Of a DNA stretch of 28,804 nucleotides, positions 1 to 7,324 are shown in pieces. The translations under genes were made by a program, and so were the position numbers. The stretch is from Arthrobacter sp. (GTDB lineage: Bacteria > Actinomycetota > Actinomycetes > Actinomycetales > Micrococcaceae), in assembly GCA_031178585.1 (NCBI GenBank), contig JAPSIT010000018.1, positions 1-28,804 of the forward strand, in the 5' to 3' direction. The notes beneath the pieces are model-generated. The model saw nothing but the letters and a program-made list of their open reading frames with translations, did not search any database and had not been told where the DNA came from. The first letter of the stretch is position 1; each line of letters starts with the position of its first letter.

Positions 1-31
1 TTCCGGCGCCGGTCCCGCAGACGAGGCTGGA

Positions 32-793
32 TCAGTCGGTGGAAGACGACGGCTTCGACGGCTGACTTCCCGGCACGGGTGCCGGCCGCGTCACCAGCCA
101 CGCCAGCCACACACCCAGAATGTACAGGGGCGCGCCCATGATGAGCCGCGTGGTGGCCAGGGCGGCCAGGCCGTCAGGGCCCATCAGGTACAGCGGCACC
201 TGCACCACAAGCCGAAGGGCCAGCACACCCACGATGATCCATGTGCCCAGCTGGTAAGCGCGAACCCGGGCGGGGTGCTGCCGCCAGTCCAGGCCCTCAT
301 TGCGGATGAAGCCGAACAGCAATCCGGCGATGGGCCACCGGACGGCAATTGAAATGACCATCCCCACGATGTAGGCCGCGTTGGTCAGGAAGCCGGGAAG
401 GTAGAAGTTCTCCGCCTTGCCGGTGCTGTTGGCCAGCCAGGCGGAAATCCCGACGCCGACCACTCCGGCGAGAGCCTGGGTCAGCGGACGGCGCTGGGCG
501 AGGCGCACCACGGTAAACACTGCGGCCGTTGCCAGTGCGGCAATCAGCGATGGCGTCAGGGCAGCTGTGATGGTGAAGGAGACAAGGAACACCAGGCCGG
601 GGAGGATGCTCTCGGCGATCCCCTGGTAGCCACCGGCGCTCTTGAGGACGTCGATTCGGCCGTCGTCTGTGCGGTGCAGGCCTGCCTTGGAGGCGTATCC
701 CTCAGCCAGCTCCGCGAAGCCCGGAGCGTCCGGCGCCGGGGTCGGCCTTTCCGGCCTATCCCTCTCCTGCTCGGGATTGTCGGGCAGTGTCAT
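32..793 (-). CDS. DUF3159 family integral membrane protein
   Basis: Predicted 253-residue membrane protein of the actinobacterial DUF3159 family; its biochemical function is unknown. After a charged, Pro-rich N-terminus and a soluble stretch (about residues 1-60) there are roughly five or six hydrophobic segments (near residues 62-80, 82-98, 105-120, 133-160, 180-205 and 215-238), then a short Pro/Ser-rich tail. The ATG lies 5 nt after an AGGAG ribosome-binding site and overlaps the stop codon of the upstream OB-fold gene (ATGA), so translation is probably coupled. It is the last visible gene of the left-facing dut cluster. From memory, mycobacteria keep the same order with potassium-uptake (trk) genes next; the 31 bases before it here are too short to tell. 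The family call is from overall pattern and context. Confidence 0.85.
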   Translation of the reverse strand: MTLPDNPEQERDRPERPTPAPDAPGFAELAEGYASKAGLHRTDDGRIDVLKSAGGYQGIAESILPGLVFLVSFTITAALTPSLIAALATAAVFTVVRLAQRRPLTQALAGVVGVGISAWLANSTGKAENFYLPGFLTNAAYIVGMVISIAVRWPIAGLLFGFIRNEGLDWRQHPARVRAYQLGTWIIVGVLALRLVVQVPLYLMGPDGLAALATTRLIMGAPLYILGVWLAWLVTRPAPVPGSQPSKPSSSTD

Positions 794-1107
794 GGGTTCT
801 CCTGGCGTGACAGTATTTCGTAGCGGGGGTTGAACATGGTGGGGACGCCCTCACGCACTGTCAGCATGCCTTGCAGGCGGACCTCAGTGCCGGCGTCGAT
901 ACCGGGAACGCGCCTGCGCCCCAGCCAGATGACGCGCAGCCGGCCGCGGCCTTCATGGTCCGTCACTGTGGCGGTGAACGACGCCACCTGGCTGGCCGGG
1001 ACGTAGGTCACCGACTCGATGAAGCCCCGGCACAGCACGCGCCCCCGTTCCGGCAGCCCGCTGATGGGCACCGGGCCGTCCTGCGGCGAGGGTCGGGCGT
1101 CAACCAA
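790..1107 (-). CDS. OB-fold nucleic-acid-binding domain protein (small)
   Basis: Small soluble protein of about 93-105 residues resembling a single OB-fold (tRNA_anti-like). The strand pattern runs from the RVLCRGFIESV stretch through ASFTATVTDHEG and RLRVIWLGRRRVPG to MFNPRYEIL; the WLGRR and NPRYE motifs are typical of these short actinobacterial OB proteins. The start is uncertain. I chose TTG at 1107, which overlaps the DUF3710 stop and has GGAG 10 nt upstream. GTG at 1071 (AGGA 7 nt upstream) is nearly as good and would give 93 residues. The open frame continues up to 1296, but that part has the Arg/Ser-rich look of a DUF3710 shadow. The stop overlaps the DUF3159 start by ATGA. Ligand and role are unknown. 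Confidence 0.8.
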   Translation of the reverse strand: MVDARPSPQDGPVPISGLPERGRVLCRGFIESVTYVPASQVASFTATVTDHEGRGRLRVIWLGRRRVPGIDAGTEVRLQGMLTVREGVPTMFNPRYEILSRQENP

Positions 1108-1831
1108 TCTGCGTGATCTCCGGACCGCGTTCAGGCTGTTCGAATTCCGGCGCGTCCTCCGGTGCACCCTGCGGTGCAGGTCCTGCCGCTTCCTTGGGCA
1201 GGCGCAGCTGGAGCAGGTCCCGTGGCGGCATGGGGTTGTCGCCCCGGATAACGACGATCTTGCGGAACAGTTCCTCGAGGCCGGCCGCGGCTTCACGGTT
1301 CAGGGCGGCTTCGCCTCCGAACACACCGCGGAGGAACCAGCGCGGACCGTCGACGCCGATGAAGCGCGCCACGCGGTATCCCTGGGTCCCGTCATTGATT
1401 CCGGAAGGCAGTTTGGCCACGAGCTCGGTGCCGAACTCGCCCGGGATCTCCTCGACCTGCCCGCCCTGGCTGCCGACCGACTGGCCGATCTGTTCGCGGA
1501 TTTCGTCCCAGAGGCCCTCGGACCGGGGAGCCGCGAACGCCTGCAGCTGCAGGCTCGACCCGTCCAGGTCCATGGTAACCGCCACTACGCGCTGGGTGGC
1601 CTCCTCGACCTCGAGCCGCAGTTGCAGCCCTTCGCGGGGTGCGATGAGCAGGGCGCCCAGGTCGACGTAGCCGTCCTTGCTGCTGACCTCGGAGACATCG
1701 AAGGGACCTGTGACGCTGCGTCCGGATGCTTCGGGAGCGGCGCCTGCCTCATCGGCTGCGTCGTAATCCTGCACTTCTTCCGGCTGTGCAGCCTCTTCCA
1801 TCTTGGCTTTCCTGCGCCGCCCAAAAACCAT
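1100..1831 (-). CDS. DUF3710 domain-containing protein
   Basis: A 243-residue soluble protein of family DUF3710, restricted to actinobacteria and of unknown function. The N-terminal 40 residues are basic, then acidic and Ala/Glu-rich (low complexity). The conserved body follows (about residues 40-215): a VDLGALLI stretch, a segment on the effects of Leu/Val-rich strands, GLWDEIREQI, and a GVDGPRWFLRGVFGG stretch that is the most recognisable family block. The C-terminus is Pro/Glu-rich. The ATG has AAGGAG 7 nt upstream. It lies 96 bp downstream of dut and overlaps or abuts the OB-fold gene, so the three probably form one transcript. No catalytic motif was identified. Confidence 0.9.
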   Translation of the reverse strand: MVFGRRRKAKMEEAAQPEEVQDYDAADEAGAAPEASGRSVTGPFDVSEVSSKDGYVDLGALLIAPREGLQLRLEVEEATQRVVAVTMDLDGSSLQLQAFAAPRSEGLWDEIREQIGQSVGSQGGQVEEIPGEFGTELVAKLPSGINDGTQGYRVARFIGVDGPRWFLRGVFGGEAALNREAAAGLEELFRKIVVIRGDNPMPPRDLLQLRLPKEAAGPAPQGAPEDAPEFEQPERGPEITQIG

Positions 1832-1927
1832 GGGTTGTCTCCTTAGTTGTGAACTGTCCCCTACGCATCGGGAACAGCCGCGCTGTTTACCTGGGGCGTT
1901 GACCCCGGCGCTGTACCCCGTGCGCTT

Positions 1928-2443
1928 TTATACTGTGCGTTCTTGCGCTTGTACGCCTGGCAGGGCAAAGCCGCCCGTGGAGCCGAAGCCCCCGGTGCCG
2001 CGGACGGAGTCGCTCAGTTCCCCCACGGCGACGAACTGCGCGTACTCCACGCGCTGAATGACCATCTGTGCAATTCTATCGCCGCGGCGGAGTTCTATCG
2101 CCTTGTCCCGGTCGGTGTTCAGGAGCGTCACAGCGATCTCGCCGCGGTAACCTGCATCGACTGTTCCCGGGGCGTTGACCACGGTGAGACCGTGCTTCGT
2201 GGCAAGGCCGGACCGCGGGTGGATCAGCGCCACGAAGCCGTCCGGAAGAGCAATGGACACACCCGTGGGCACGAGCCGCCGCTCCCCCGGTTCCAGGACG
2301 ACGTCCTCCCGTGCGCGCAGATCGGCACCTGCGTCGCCGGGGTGGGCGTAGGAGGGAGCCTCCAGGCCGTCGTCGAGCATCTTCAGCTGGATCTGCACAG
2401 TGTGCTGCAGCGTTGGCTTAATGGCTGTTTGTTCGTCAGTCAC
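1928..2443 (-). CDS. dut: Deoxyuridine 5'-triphosphate nucleotidohydrolase (dUTPase)
   Basis: Trimeric dUTPase that hydrolyses dUTP to dUMP and pyrophosphate, keeping uracil out of DNA and supplying dUMP for dTMP synthesis. All five family motifs are visible in order: motif 1 (GDAGADLRA), motif 2 (PRSGLA), motif 3 (GTVDAGYRGE, with the catalytic Asp and the uracil-pocket Tyr), motif 4 (RRGDRIAQMVI) and the C-terminal motif 5 P-loop-like RGTGGFGSTG. At 171 residues it is about 15-20 longer than many bacterial dUTPases, with the extra length at both ends. The start is GTG at 2443. A TAGAGT hexamer ends 8 nt before it, so the mRNA may have almost no leader. It heads the left-facing dut > DUF3710 > OB > DUF3159 group and is divergent from DUF3093. 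It works in the same thymidylate economy as the thymidine kinase gene 3 kb away. Confidence 0.97.
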   Translation of the reverse strand: MTDEQTAIKPTLQHTVQIQLKMLDDGLEAPSYAHPGDAGADLRAREDVVLEPGERRLVPTGVSIALPDGFVALIHPRSGLATKHGLTVVNAPGTVDAGYRGEIAVTLLNTDRDKAIELRRGDRIAQMVIQRVEYAQFVAVGELSDSVRGTGGFGSTGGFALPGVQAQERTV

Positions 2444-2451
2444 AGTCCCTC

Positions 2452-2457
2452 ACTCTA
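2452..2457 (-). promoter_or_regulatory. Possible -10 element (TAGAGT) of dut
   Basis: On the minus strand TAGAGT fits the actinobacterial TANNNT -10 consensus and ends 8 nt before the GTG of dut, leaving a leader of only one or two bases. No convincing -35 is seen at 17-18 bp. Support is moderate because such hexamers are common by chance. Confidence 0.4.
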
Positions 2458-2549
2458 TCGCCCGGGGCACCGCTGCTCCTATTGGGCAGGTTGGGCAGGC
2501 GAAACCCGGCCGGGATGAAATGCCCCGGCAAAGATGGAAAGCTGGGTGC

Positions 2550-3038
2550 ATGCCCGAATCGAGCGCAGCAGTGCCTGCCCACCACCAGCCGCCGCAGGAC
2601 GACACCGTCCTTTTTACTGAGAAGCTGTGGCCGAGTGCCTGGATCTGGCTGGTTGCGGCTGGGCTGGCGGGGGCAGGCATCCTGGTCTTTGCGCCCATCA
2701 GCCCGGCCGCCGGATTCACGGCTGCCGCGGTCCTGTTCGCCATCCAGGCCGCCCTGCTCATTCTCTCCACGCCCGCCGTCACGGTCACGGGCCGGACGCT
2801 GCAGGTGGGGCGGGCCGTTATCGAACGCAGGCTTCTCGGTCCGGCAGAGGCGTTCCGCAAGGAGGAAGCCACGGCTGAGCGGGGCACGCGCCTGAACGGC
2901 CTGGCATACCTTTGCATCCGCGGCTGGATCGACCCGGTGGTGCGGATCGAAATCAACGACCCCTCTGATCCCACGCCGTACTGGCTGACATCCACCCGCC
3001 GCCCGGAAGAACTCGTGGCCGCGCTTTCCGCCAAGTAA
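2550..3038 (+). CDS. DUF3093 domain-containing membrane protein
   Basis: A 162-residue protein of family DUF3093 (function unknown), encoded back-to-back with dut as in many actinobacteria. After a polar N-terminus of about 25 residues come two adjacent membrane helices (about 30-50 and 53-73), followed by a cytoplasmic domain of about 90 residues rich in beta-strand patterns. Its recognisable block is CIRGWIDPVVRIEINDPSDPTPYW and the strand-forming LTSTRRPEELVAAL end. The ATG at 2550 was preferred because a GGAAAG lies about 8 nt upstream and the residues between earlier start codons and this one look non-coding. The arrangement resembles a PH-like membrane-anchored domain, but I do not assign a function. 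Confidence 0.88.
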   Translation: MPESSAAVPAHHQPPQDDTVLFTEKLWPSAWIWLVAAGLAGAGILVFAPISPAAGFTAAAVLFAIQAALLILSTPAVTVTGRTLQVGRAVIERRLLGPAEAFRKEEATAERGTRLNGLAYLCIRGWIDPVVRIEINDPSDPTPYWLTSTRRPEELVAALSAK

Positions 3039-3102
3039 TTGCTGTCTGTCAAATACTTCTGTACTGGGAAGTCCCGGAAAGTAAGTTCCTCCGAATAATT
3101 CT

Positions 3103-3402
3103 TTAGCCTTCGCAGTCCCGGCAATACAGGAAGCCGTCTTTTTCGCGGGCAATCTGGGAGCGGTGCCTGACCAGGAAGCACGAGGAACAGGTGAACTCGT
3201 CGGCCTGGGCGGGCATGACCCGGACCAGCAGCTCTTCTCCTGAGAGGTCGGCTCCGGGCAGCTCGTATCCCTCCGCGAGGTCGGCTTCGTCCTCTTCTAC
3301 CACCGCGGTCGGTTTGTCGGCGCGCCGGGTCTTCAGCTCTTCAATCGAGTCCTCGTTGAGATCCTCTTCTGACTTCCTCGGCGCGTCATAGTCTGTGGCC
3401 AT
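3103..3402 (-). CDS. DUF4193 family zinc-ribbon-like protein
   Basis: A 99-residue acidic protein of family DUF4193. It begins MATDYDAPRKSEEDLNEDSIEEL, a highly conserved opening in actinobacteria, has an acidic central region, and ends with two Cys pairs (CSSC and CRDC, 18 residues apart) that should bind one Zn as a C-terminal zinc ribbon. The conserved opening fixes the ATG at 3402, although the frame stays open further upstream. Function is unknown; abundance and conservation suggest a housekeeping, possibly nucleic-acid- or RNA-polymerase-associated role (inference). It converges on DUF3093, with 64 bp between the stop codons, and is divergent from sepH. Confidence 0.9.
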   Translation of the reverse strand: MATDYDAPRKSEEDLNEDSIEELKTRRADKPTAVVEEDEADLAEGYELPGADLSGEELLVRVMPAQADEFTCSSCFLVRHRSQIAREKDGFLYCRDCEG

Positions 3403-3669
3403 GGCCTGCTGCTCACACTCCGTCGACTCACATGGATGATGCAACGTGCACAACGCCAAAAGCGGCCAGTTTGTGCCCGGTTCGGGGCCATTGTTCCCTA
3501 AGATGCGGGGAAAAGCCATAGCCCCGCCGGCGAGGGCGGCCTGCCTGATCCTGAACGCGGAAGCACTGCCCCCGGTCGCGAAGTCCCGGAATTTCGCGGC
3601 GCGCCCGCCGTCCTAACCGGAAAAGACGGGCTTCGGTGGCAGAGTTTCGAATGATAGTAAAGCCAGGGT
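3403..3669. other. Divergent intergenic region between DUF4193 and sepH
   Basis: About 270 bp with promoters expected in both directions. On the sepH side, GATAGT (3654-3659) is a weak -10 candidate with CTTCGG 16 bp upstream. On the DUF4193 side I see no convincing -10/-35 pair. No RNA gene or hairpin terminator was recognised. Confidence 0.4.
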
Positions 3670-3674
3670 GGAGG
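3670..3674 (+). promoter_or_regulatory. Ribosome-binding site that fixes the sepH start
   Basis: GGAGG lies 5 nt before the ATG at 3680. An in-frame GTG at 3668 overlaps this site and would lack its own ribosome-binding site, so it is rejected. Confidence 0.75.
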
Positions 3675-3679
3675 ATTGT

Positions 3680-5164
3680 ATGCAGGATCTACGGCTTGTA
3701 GGCGTCCACGACGACGGGGAGCATCTCCTGTTGAGCGGCGCCGGCGGCGAGATGTTCCAGCTGCCGATCAATGAAGCGTTACGGCTGGCGGCAAGCCGGC
3801 CATCCGCGCGGAAGCAGGCCGCCCCGGTGACGGCCATGTCCCCGCGCGATATCCAGGCCAGAATCCGCAGCGGCGCGACTGCTGCCGAGGTTGCCGAGGC
3901 GTCCGGGCTGCCGCTGGAAAAGGTCGAGCGGTATGAAGGCCCGGTCCTGGCCGAACGCGAGTACATCGCCCAGCAGGCCCGCAAGGTGGAGGTTGCCTCA
4001 CCCGCCCCGGGCCACGACATCTACCGGTCGGCCTTCGGCGATAACCCGGCCACCCTCGGCGACATGGTGAAGCACCGCCTCACGGCGCACGGAATCTCCT
4101 CGTCCACCCTGGAATGGGATTCCTGGCGCCGCCCCGACGGCACCTGGACTGTGGTGGCAAGGTTTGAGACGCAGGCGGACAGTCCTGCAACCATCGGCGA
4201 AGAGCCCCCGGCCATGTGGACGTTCAACCCGTCACGCAAATCTTTGCAGAACGCCAACCGTTGGGCGCAGCAGCTCAGCGAGCTGGAGCCTCTGGACGGT
4301 CCCGTGCCCGCCCGCCGCCTGTCAGCGGTTTCCGACCGGCCGTTCGACTTTGAAACCGACGCCGAGACGGCTGCCCGGAACAACGCCGATCAGCAGAAGG
4401 ACGCGGATGGCCTGCTGGACATGCTGCGCTCCCGACGGGGACAGCGGCTGGGTCTGGACGAAGACAGCGACGACGCCCTGGCGCTCCTGCTGGCCAACGG
4501 TGTGCCCGCAGCCCACCCCCGGCCGGAGGAAGTCTCTGCGGCCCCGGCTCCGGACGAAGACGAACCTGCGGATGATGACACCGCTGGCGACGCTACGCAC
4601 TCTCCGGCGGCCGAGCACGACGCTGCAACAACTCACGGTCCTGCAACTCACGGTCCTGCAACACACGGCGCTGCAACACTGGGTCCTGTCACACGGCGCC
4701 GCGATGCCCGGCCCTCCATGGTGTCCCGCCTCAGCCTGGCACCCCAGCACCAGACCTTCTCCGGCGACCGGGAGGATGATTCCCTCCAGCTTCACGAGGG
4801 CGTCAGCACCGACACCCGCGAAATCACCATCGTCCCGTCACCGCTGCGTCCTGTCGGAAAAACGGGCCCTGTCGGCCCTGTCGAAAAGGCGGACACAGAC
4901 AATCCTGCCGCCCAGGAGAAACCTGCGGAGCGCCCGGTTGAACGTCCAGCCAGCGCGTCCGCGGCGGGTAATCCAGGACTCGATGAGCTGCTCGGCCGGG
5001 GAGTGCCGCGCCGCAGGGTTGATGCTGGCCGGCCGGCAACGGATCATGGAGCGTCTTCCCGCCAGAACCAGGACAGGGAAGAACCCGAGCGTCAGCCGGC
5101 AAGGCCGAAGCGCTCAAGCGTGCCCAGCTGGGACGAAATCGTCTTCGGGACCAGGGGCGACTAG
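3680..5164 (+). CDS. sepH: Septation protein SepH (DUF3071)
   Basis: Actinobacterial cell-division regulator that binds FtsZ and promotes its assembly (known from Streptomyces and Mycobacterium homologues). The 494-residue protein opens with MQDLRLVGVHDDGEHLLL, the family's N-terminal DUF3071 block. A helix-turn-helix-like segment follows around residues 50-85 (SPRDIQARIRSGATAAEVAE...LPLEKVERYE). The conserved DUF3071 body extends to about residue 190 (DSWRRPDGTWTVVARF; MWTFNPSRKSL). The remainder is a long disordered Pro/Ala/acidic region, ending in the conserved C-terminal RSSVPSWDEIVFGTRGD motif. A 15-bp in-frame tandem repeat encodes THGPA units near residue 320. The gene stands alone and converges on tdk. 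Confidence 0.93.
   Translation: MQDLRLVGVHDDGEHLLLSGAGGEMFQLPINEALRLAASRPSARKQAAPVTAMSPRDIQARIRSGATAAEVAEASGLPLEKVERYEGPVLAEREYIAQQARKVEVASPAPGHDIYRSAFGDNPATLGDMVKHRLTAHGISSSTLEWDSWRRPDGTWTVVARFETQADSPATIGEEPPAMWTFNPSRKSLQNANRWAQQLSELEPLDGPVPARRLSAVSDRPFDFETDAETAARNNADQQKDADGLLDMLRSRRGQRLGLDEDSDDALALLLANGVPAAHPRPEEVSAAPAPDEDEPADDDTAGDATHSPAAEHDAATTHGPATHGPATHGAATLGPVTRRRDARPSMVSRLSLAPQHQTFSGDREDDSLQLHEGVSTDTREITIVPSPLRPVGKTGPVGPVEKADTDNPAAQEKPAERPVERPASASAAGNPGLDELLGRGVPRRRVDAGRPATDHGASSRQNQDREEPERQPARPKRSSVPSWDEIVFGTRGD
4631..4690 (+). repeat. 15-bp in-frame tandem repeat in sepH
   Basis: Four consecutive 15-bp units at 4631-4645, 4646-4660, 4661-4675 and 4676-4690. The first two are identical (ACTCACGGTCCTGCA, encoding Thr-His-Gly-Pro-Ala) and the last two diverge (THGAA, TLGPV). 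The array lies in the disordered linker of SepH. Confidence 0.9.
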
Positions 5165-5192
5165 CAGGCGCGGGCGGCTGGTTGGGTTGCGC

Positions 5193-5219
5193 GGCTGGCG
5201 CCGTTTTAGCGCCCAGGCC
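5193..5219. terminator. Weak hairpin between convergent sepH and tdk
   Basis: GGCTGGCGC and GCGCCCAGGCC flank a CGTTTTA loop, forming an imperfect GC-rich stem in the 67-bp gap between the two convergent stop codons. There is no U-tract after the stem in either direction, so terminator function is only possible. Confidence 0.3.
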
Positions 5220-5231
5220 GGGCACTGTCCG

Positions 5232-6050
5232 TCAGCGGTTGAACTGCTGCTGCGCCGAGCTACCCGCAGCACTGCCGGCCCCGCGCCACAGGCAGGCGTC
5301 GACCTCAAACGGCAGCAACTGGTCCTTTTGGGCCATGATGTTGGCACCGTGGGCGGTCACGCGGCGCATGAAGTGCCGCCGGCACAGCGTCTCATATCCC
5401 ACGACGGGTACCGTCCCGGCGCCGTCCGTCCCAGCGCTTTCCGAAGCTCCAGCCGGCAGCGCTTCTCCGGCAAGCGGGGCTGCTCCAGCAGGCGGTGCGC
5501 CTGCAGTTGTCTCTCCGGCAGCCGCGACATCGCCGACCACCACCTGCGCCCCTTCGGTGACCATGACGCCGTCGACCGTCCTGGCGTTGTGAGTGGCGCG
5601 CCGCCCACACCAGCAGAGTGCCTCCACCTGCAGCACCTGCACCCGGTCGGCAAGCTCGATGAGGCGCTGGGAACCGGGGAAAAGGCGCGTGCGGAAGTCG
5701 GAAGTGATGCCAAAGGCGAAGACGTCGATGTCGATCTCGTCAACTACCCGGGCAAGCTGTTCCACCTGGAGAGCTGAATAGAACTGGGCTTCGTCGCAGA
5801 TGAGGTAGTCCACGCGCACACCTTTGGTGCGGCGCAGCACCACTTCCTCCCAGAAGTCAGTGGTGTCCAGGACTTCCACTGCGTCCGTCTCCAGGCCGAG
5901 CCGGCTGGAGATCCGCGACCCTCCGGCGCGGTCGTTGCGGCTGAAGCGGACTCCGCCGCGGCCGCGGGCCCGGTGGTTGTAGTCCATCTGGAGGGCGAGG
6001 GTGGACTTGCCGCAGTCCATGGTTCCCGAGAAGAAGACCAGCTCAGCCAC
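5232..6050 (-). CDS. tdk: Thymidine kinase (type II)
   Basis: Salvage enzyme that phosphorylates thymidine to dTMP with ATP. Visible motifs are the Walker A loop (residues 8-17, GTMDCGKST), the DEAQF motif with catalytic Glu87, the GITSDFRTRLFPGSQRL lasso/substrate segment (114-130) and the C-terminal LCRRH zinc half-site (Cys223, His226). The first zinc half-site reads LCWCG (Cys146 and Cys148), a CxC rather than the common CxxC. At 272 residues it is longer than the usual 190-220. Residues about 175-217 form an Ala/Gly/Pro/Thr-rich low-complexity insertion between the VVVGD strand and GYETLCRRH, and the C-terminus has an extra Ser/Gln-rich tail. GTG start; it overlaps the upstream hydrolase gene by 8 nt, with AGGGGAG as ribosome-binding site, so translation is coupled. 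Confidence 0.94.
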   Translation of the reverse strand: MAELVFFSGTMDCGKSTLALQMDYNHRARGRGGVRFSRNDRAGGSRISSRLGLETDAVEVLDTTDFWEEVVLRRTKGVRVDYLICDEAQFYSALQVEQLARVVDEIDIDVFAFGITSDFRTRLFPGSQRLIELADRVQVLQVEALCWCGRRATHNARTVDGVMVTEGAQVVVGDVAAAGETTAGAPPAGAAPLAGEALPAGASESAGTDGAGTVPVVGYETLCRRHFMRRVTAHGANIMAQKDQLLPFEVDACLWRGAGSAAGSSAQQQFNR

Positions 6051-7323
6051 GGGCTCCCCTGCGGCGGGCGGTCTGGGCGGACGCCCGGCCTGACGTCCCG
6101 CCGGAGGCCTGGAAGCAGAGCAGCGGAACTTCCCGCTCCGCCTTGGTCAGGGAACCGTGCTGGCCCACCACCTCCATGGCCGTGGGACGCACGCGGCCGG
6201 TGTCGTAGAAGGCCAAGGCATCCCGGGCCGCGATCATGACGTCACCGATGCGCTGCTCGACGCCGGGCCGGACCGGACCAAAGAGACCGGCAGCTATCGC
6301 TTCTTCCCGGGTGAAGGCCCAGATCCGCTCACCGAACCGGCCGCGCCAGGCGTCAAGCAGGCGCTGCCGGCCGGTGCCGGCGCTGCTGCGGGAAGAGTTG
6401 TCCTCCAGGTACAGGTGCAGCATGCGCGGCTCCCCCGCCGTGTGCCGGACGCCGGCCACCAGTGCCGGATCGGCGGAGTAGTCGATCCGCTGCGGCTCGG
6501 GCACATCAAGCATGCCGTGATCGGCGGTCAGAAGCACTGTGGTCCCTGCGGGCAGGGAAGAATCAAGTCGCTTGACCGTGGCGTCCAGTTCTTCCAGCTG
6601 ATGCTCCCACTCGGGGGACTGGCACCCGTGGCGGTGGCCGGCCTTGTCGAGGTCGTTCACGTAGAAGTACATGAGGGATGCGTCGGTGCCAGCCATGGCC
6701 TCGGCAGCGGCGGCTGTGCGGGCATGTGACGTGATCCCCGAAACAAACGTGCCGCCGCGCAGGGCGGCGCGGGTCATGGGCGAGTCACCGAATTGGGGCA
6801 GGCTGACAGTGGCGACGTCAACATGTTCCGCGGCCCGCTCAAAAATGGTGGGGAACGGCTGCCAGCTCTCCGGGTCCACGCCGGCGTCCCAGTTGCCCAG
6901 CATGTTGACCACCTTGTCCTGGGACGGATCAAGGACGTCATACCCAACAAGGCCGTGCTGCCCGGGAGCCAAGCCGGTGCCCAGGCTGGCGAGTGAAGCT
7001 GCTGTCGTGGAGGGAAAAGCGGAATCGAGCCACACCGGGACCTCGCCCTGGCCCTGCTGCAGGACACCCCGGAGGAACGGGGTGTGCGCGGATTTCTGCT
7101 TCAGCAGCCCGCGGCCCAGGCCATCGGCGAGGACAACGCAGATCCGCTTGGCGGCCGGCAGCCCGAGCCGGTTCTCGAAGCCGTCCACGCCGATGCTCGC
7201 GGCAGCACTGCCAAGCACCTCGGCAACCGACCGCCGCCCATAGGCCGGCGCCGGGGGAAGCGTGGATGACGTCGAAGAAGATGAGGGTATGACAGGAGTG
7301 GAAAGGTCGTGGTCCGGCCCCAT
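6043..7323 (-). CDS. Alkaline-phosphatase-superfamily hydrolase (nucleotide pyrophosphatase/phosphodiesterase-like)
   Basis: A 426-residue member of the alkaline phosphatase/nucleotide pyrophosphatase (PF01663-type) superfamily, which cleaves phosphodiester or phosphomonoester bonds with two metal ions. Motifs in order: the first metal-ligand strand VLADGLG; AFPSTTAASLASLGTG, carrying the likely nucleophilic Thr; YFYVNDLDKAGHRHG (Asp and His ligands); LTADHGM (Asp-His ligands); and GQHGSLT (last His ligand). All expected metal ligands appear present. There is no clear signal peptide; the first 30 residues are Ser/Pro-rich. The substrate cannot be told from sequence. It starts one base after the DUF5998 stop (TGAGATG), has no clear Shine-Dalgarno of its own, and overlaps tdk at its end, so a three-gene translationally coupled operon is likely. 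Confidence 0.88.
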   Translation of the reverse strand: MGPDHDLSTPVIPSSSSTSSTLPPAPAYGRRSVAEVLGSAAASIGVDGFENRLGLPAAKRICVVLADGLGRGLLKQKSAHTPFLRGVLQQGQGEVPVWLDSAFPSTTAASLASLGTGLAPGQHGLVGYDVLDPSQDKVVNMLGNWDAGVDPESWQPFPTIFERAAEHVDVATVSLPQFGDSPMTRAALRGGTFVSGITSHARTAAAAEAMAGTDASLMYFYVNDLDKAGHRHGCQSPEWEHQLEELDATVKRLDSSLPAGTTVLLTADHGMLDVPEPQRIDYSADPALVAGVRHTAGEPRMLHLYLEDNSSRSSAGTGRQRLLDAWRGRFGERIWAFTREEAIAAGLFGPVRPGVEQRIGDVMIAARDALAFYDTGRVRPTAMEVVGQHGSLTKAEREVPLLCFQASGGTSGRASAQTARRRGARG

Positions 7324-7324
7324 C

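Noticed and set aside
1108..1296. N-terminal extension of the OB-fold protein to 168 residues
   Set aside because: The extra residues overlap DUF3710 coding sequence and are Arg/Ser/Cys-rich, as expected of a shadow frame.
4631..4690. CRISPR-like array in sepH
   Set aside because: The units are contiguous, without spacers, and in frame with the coding sequence; it is a protein-coding tandem repeat.
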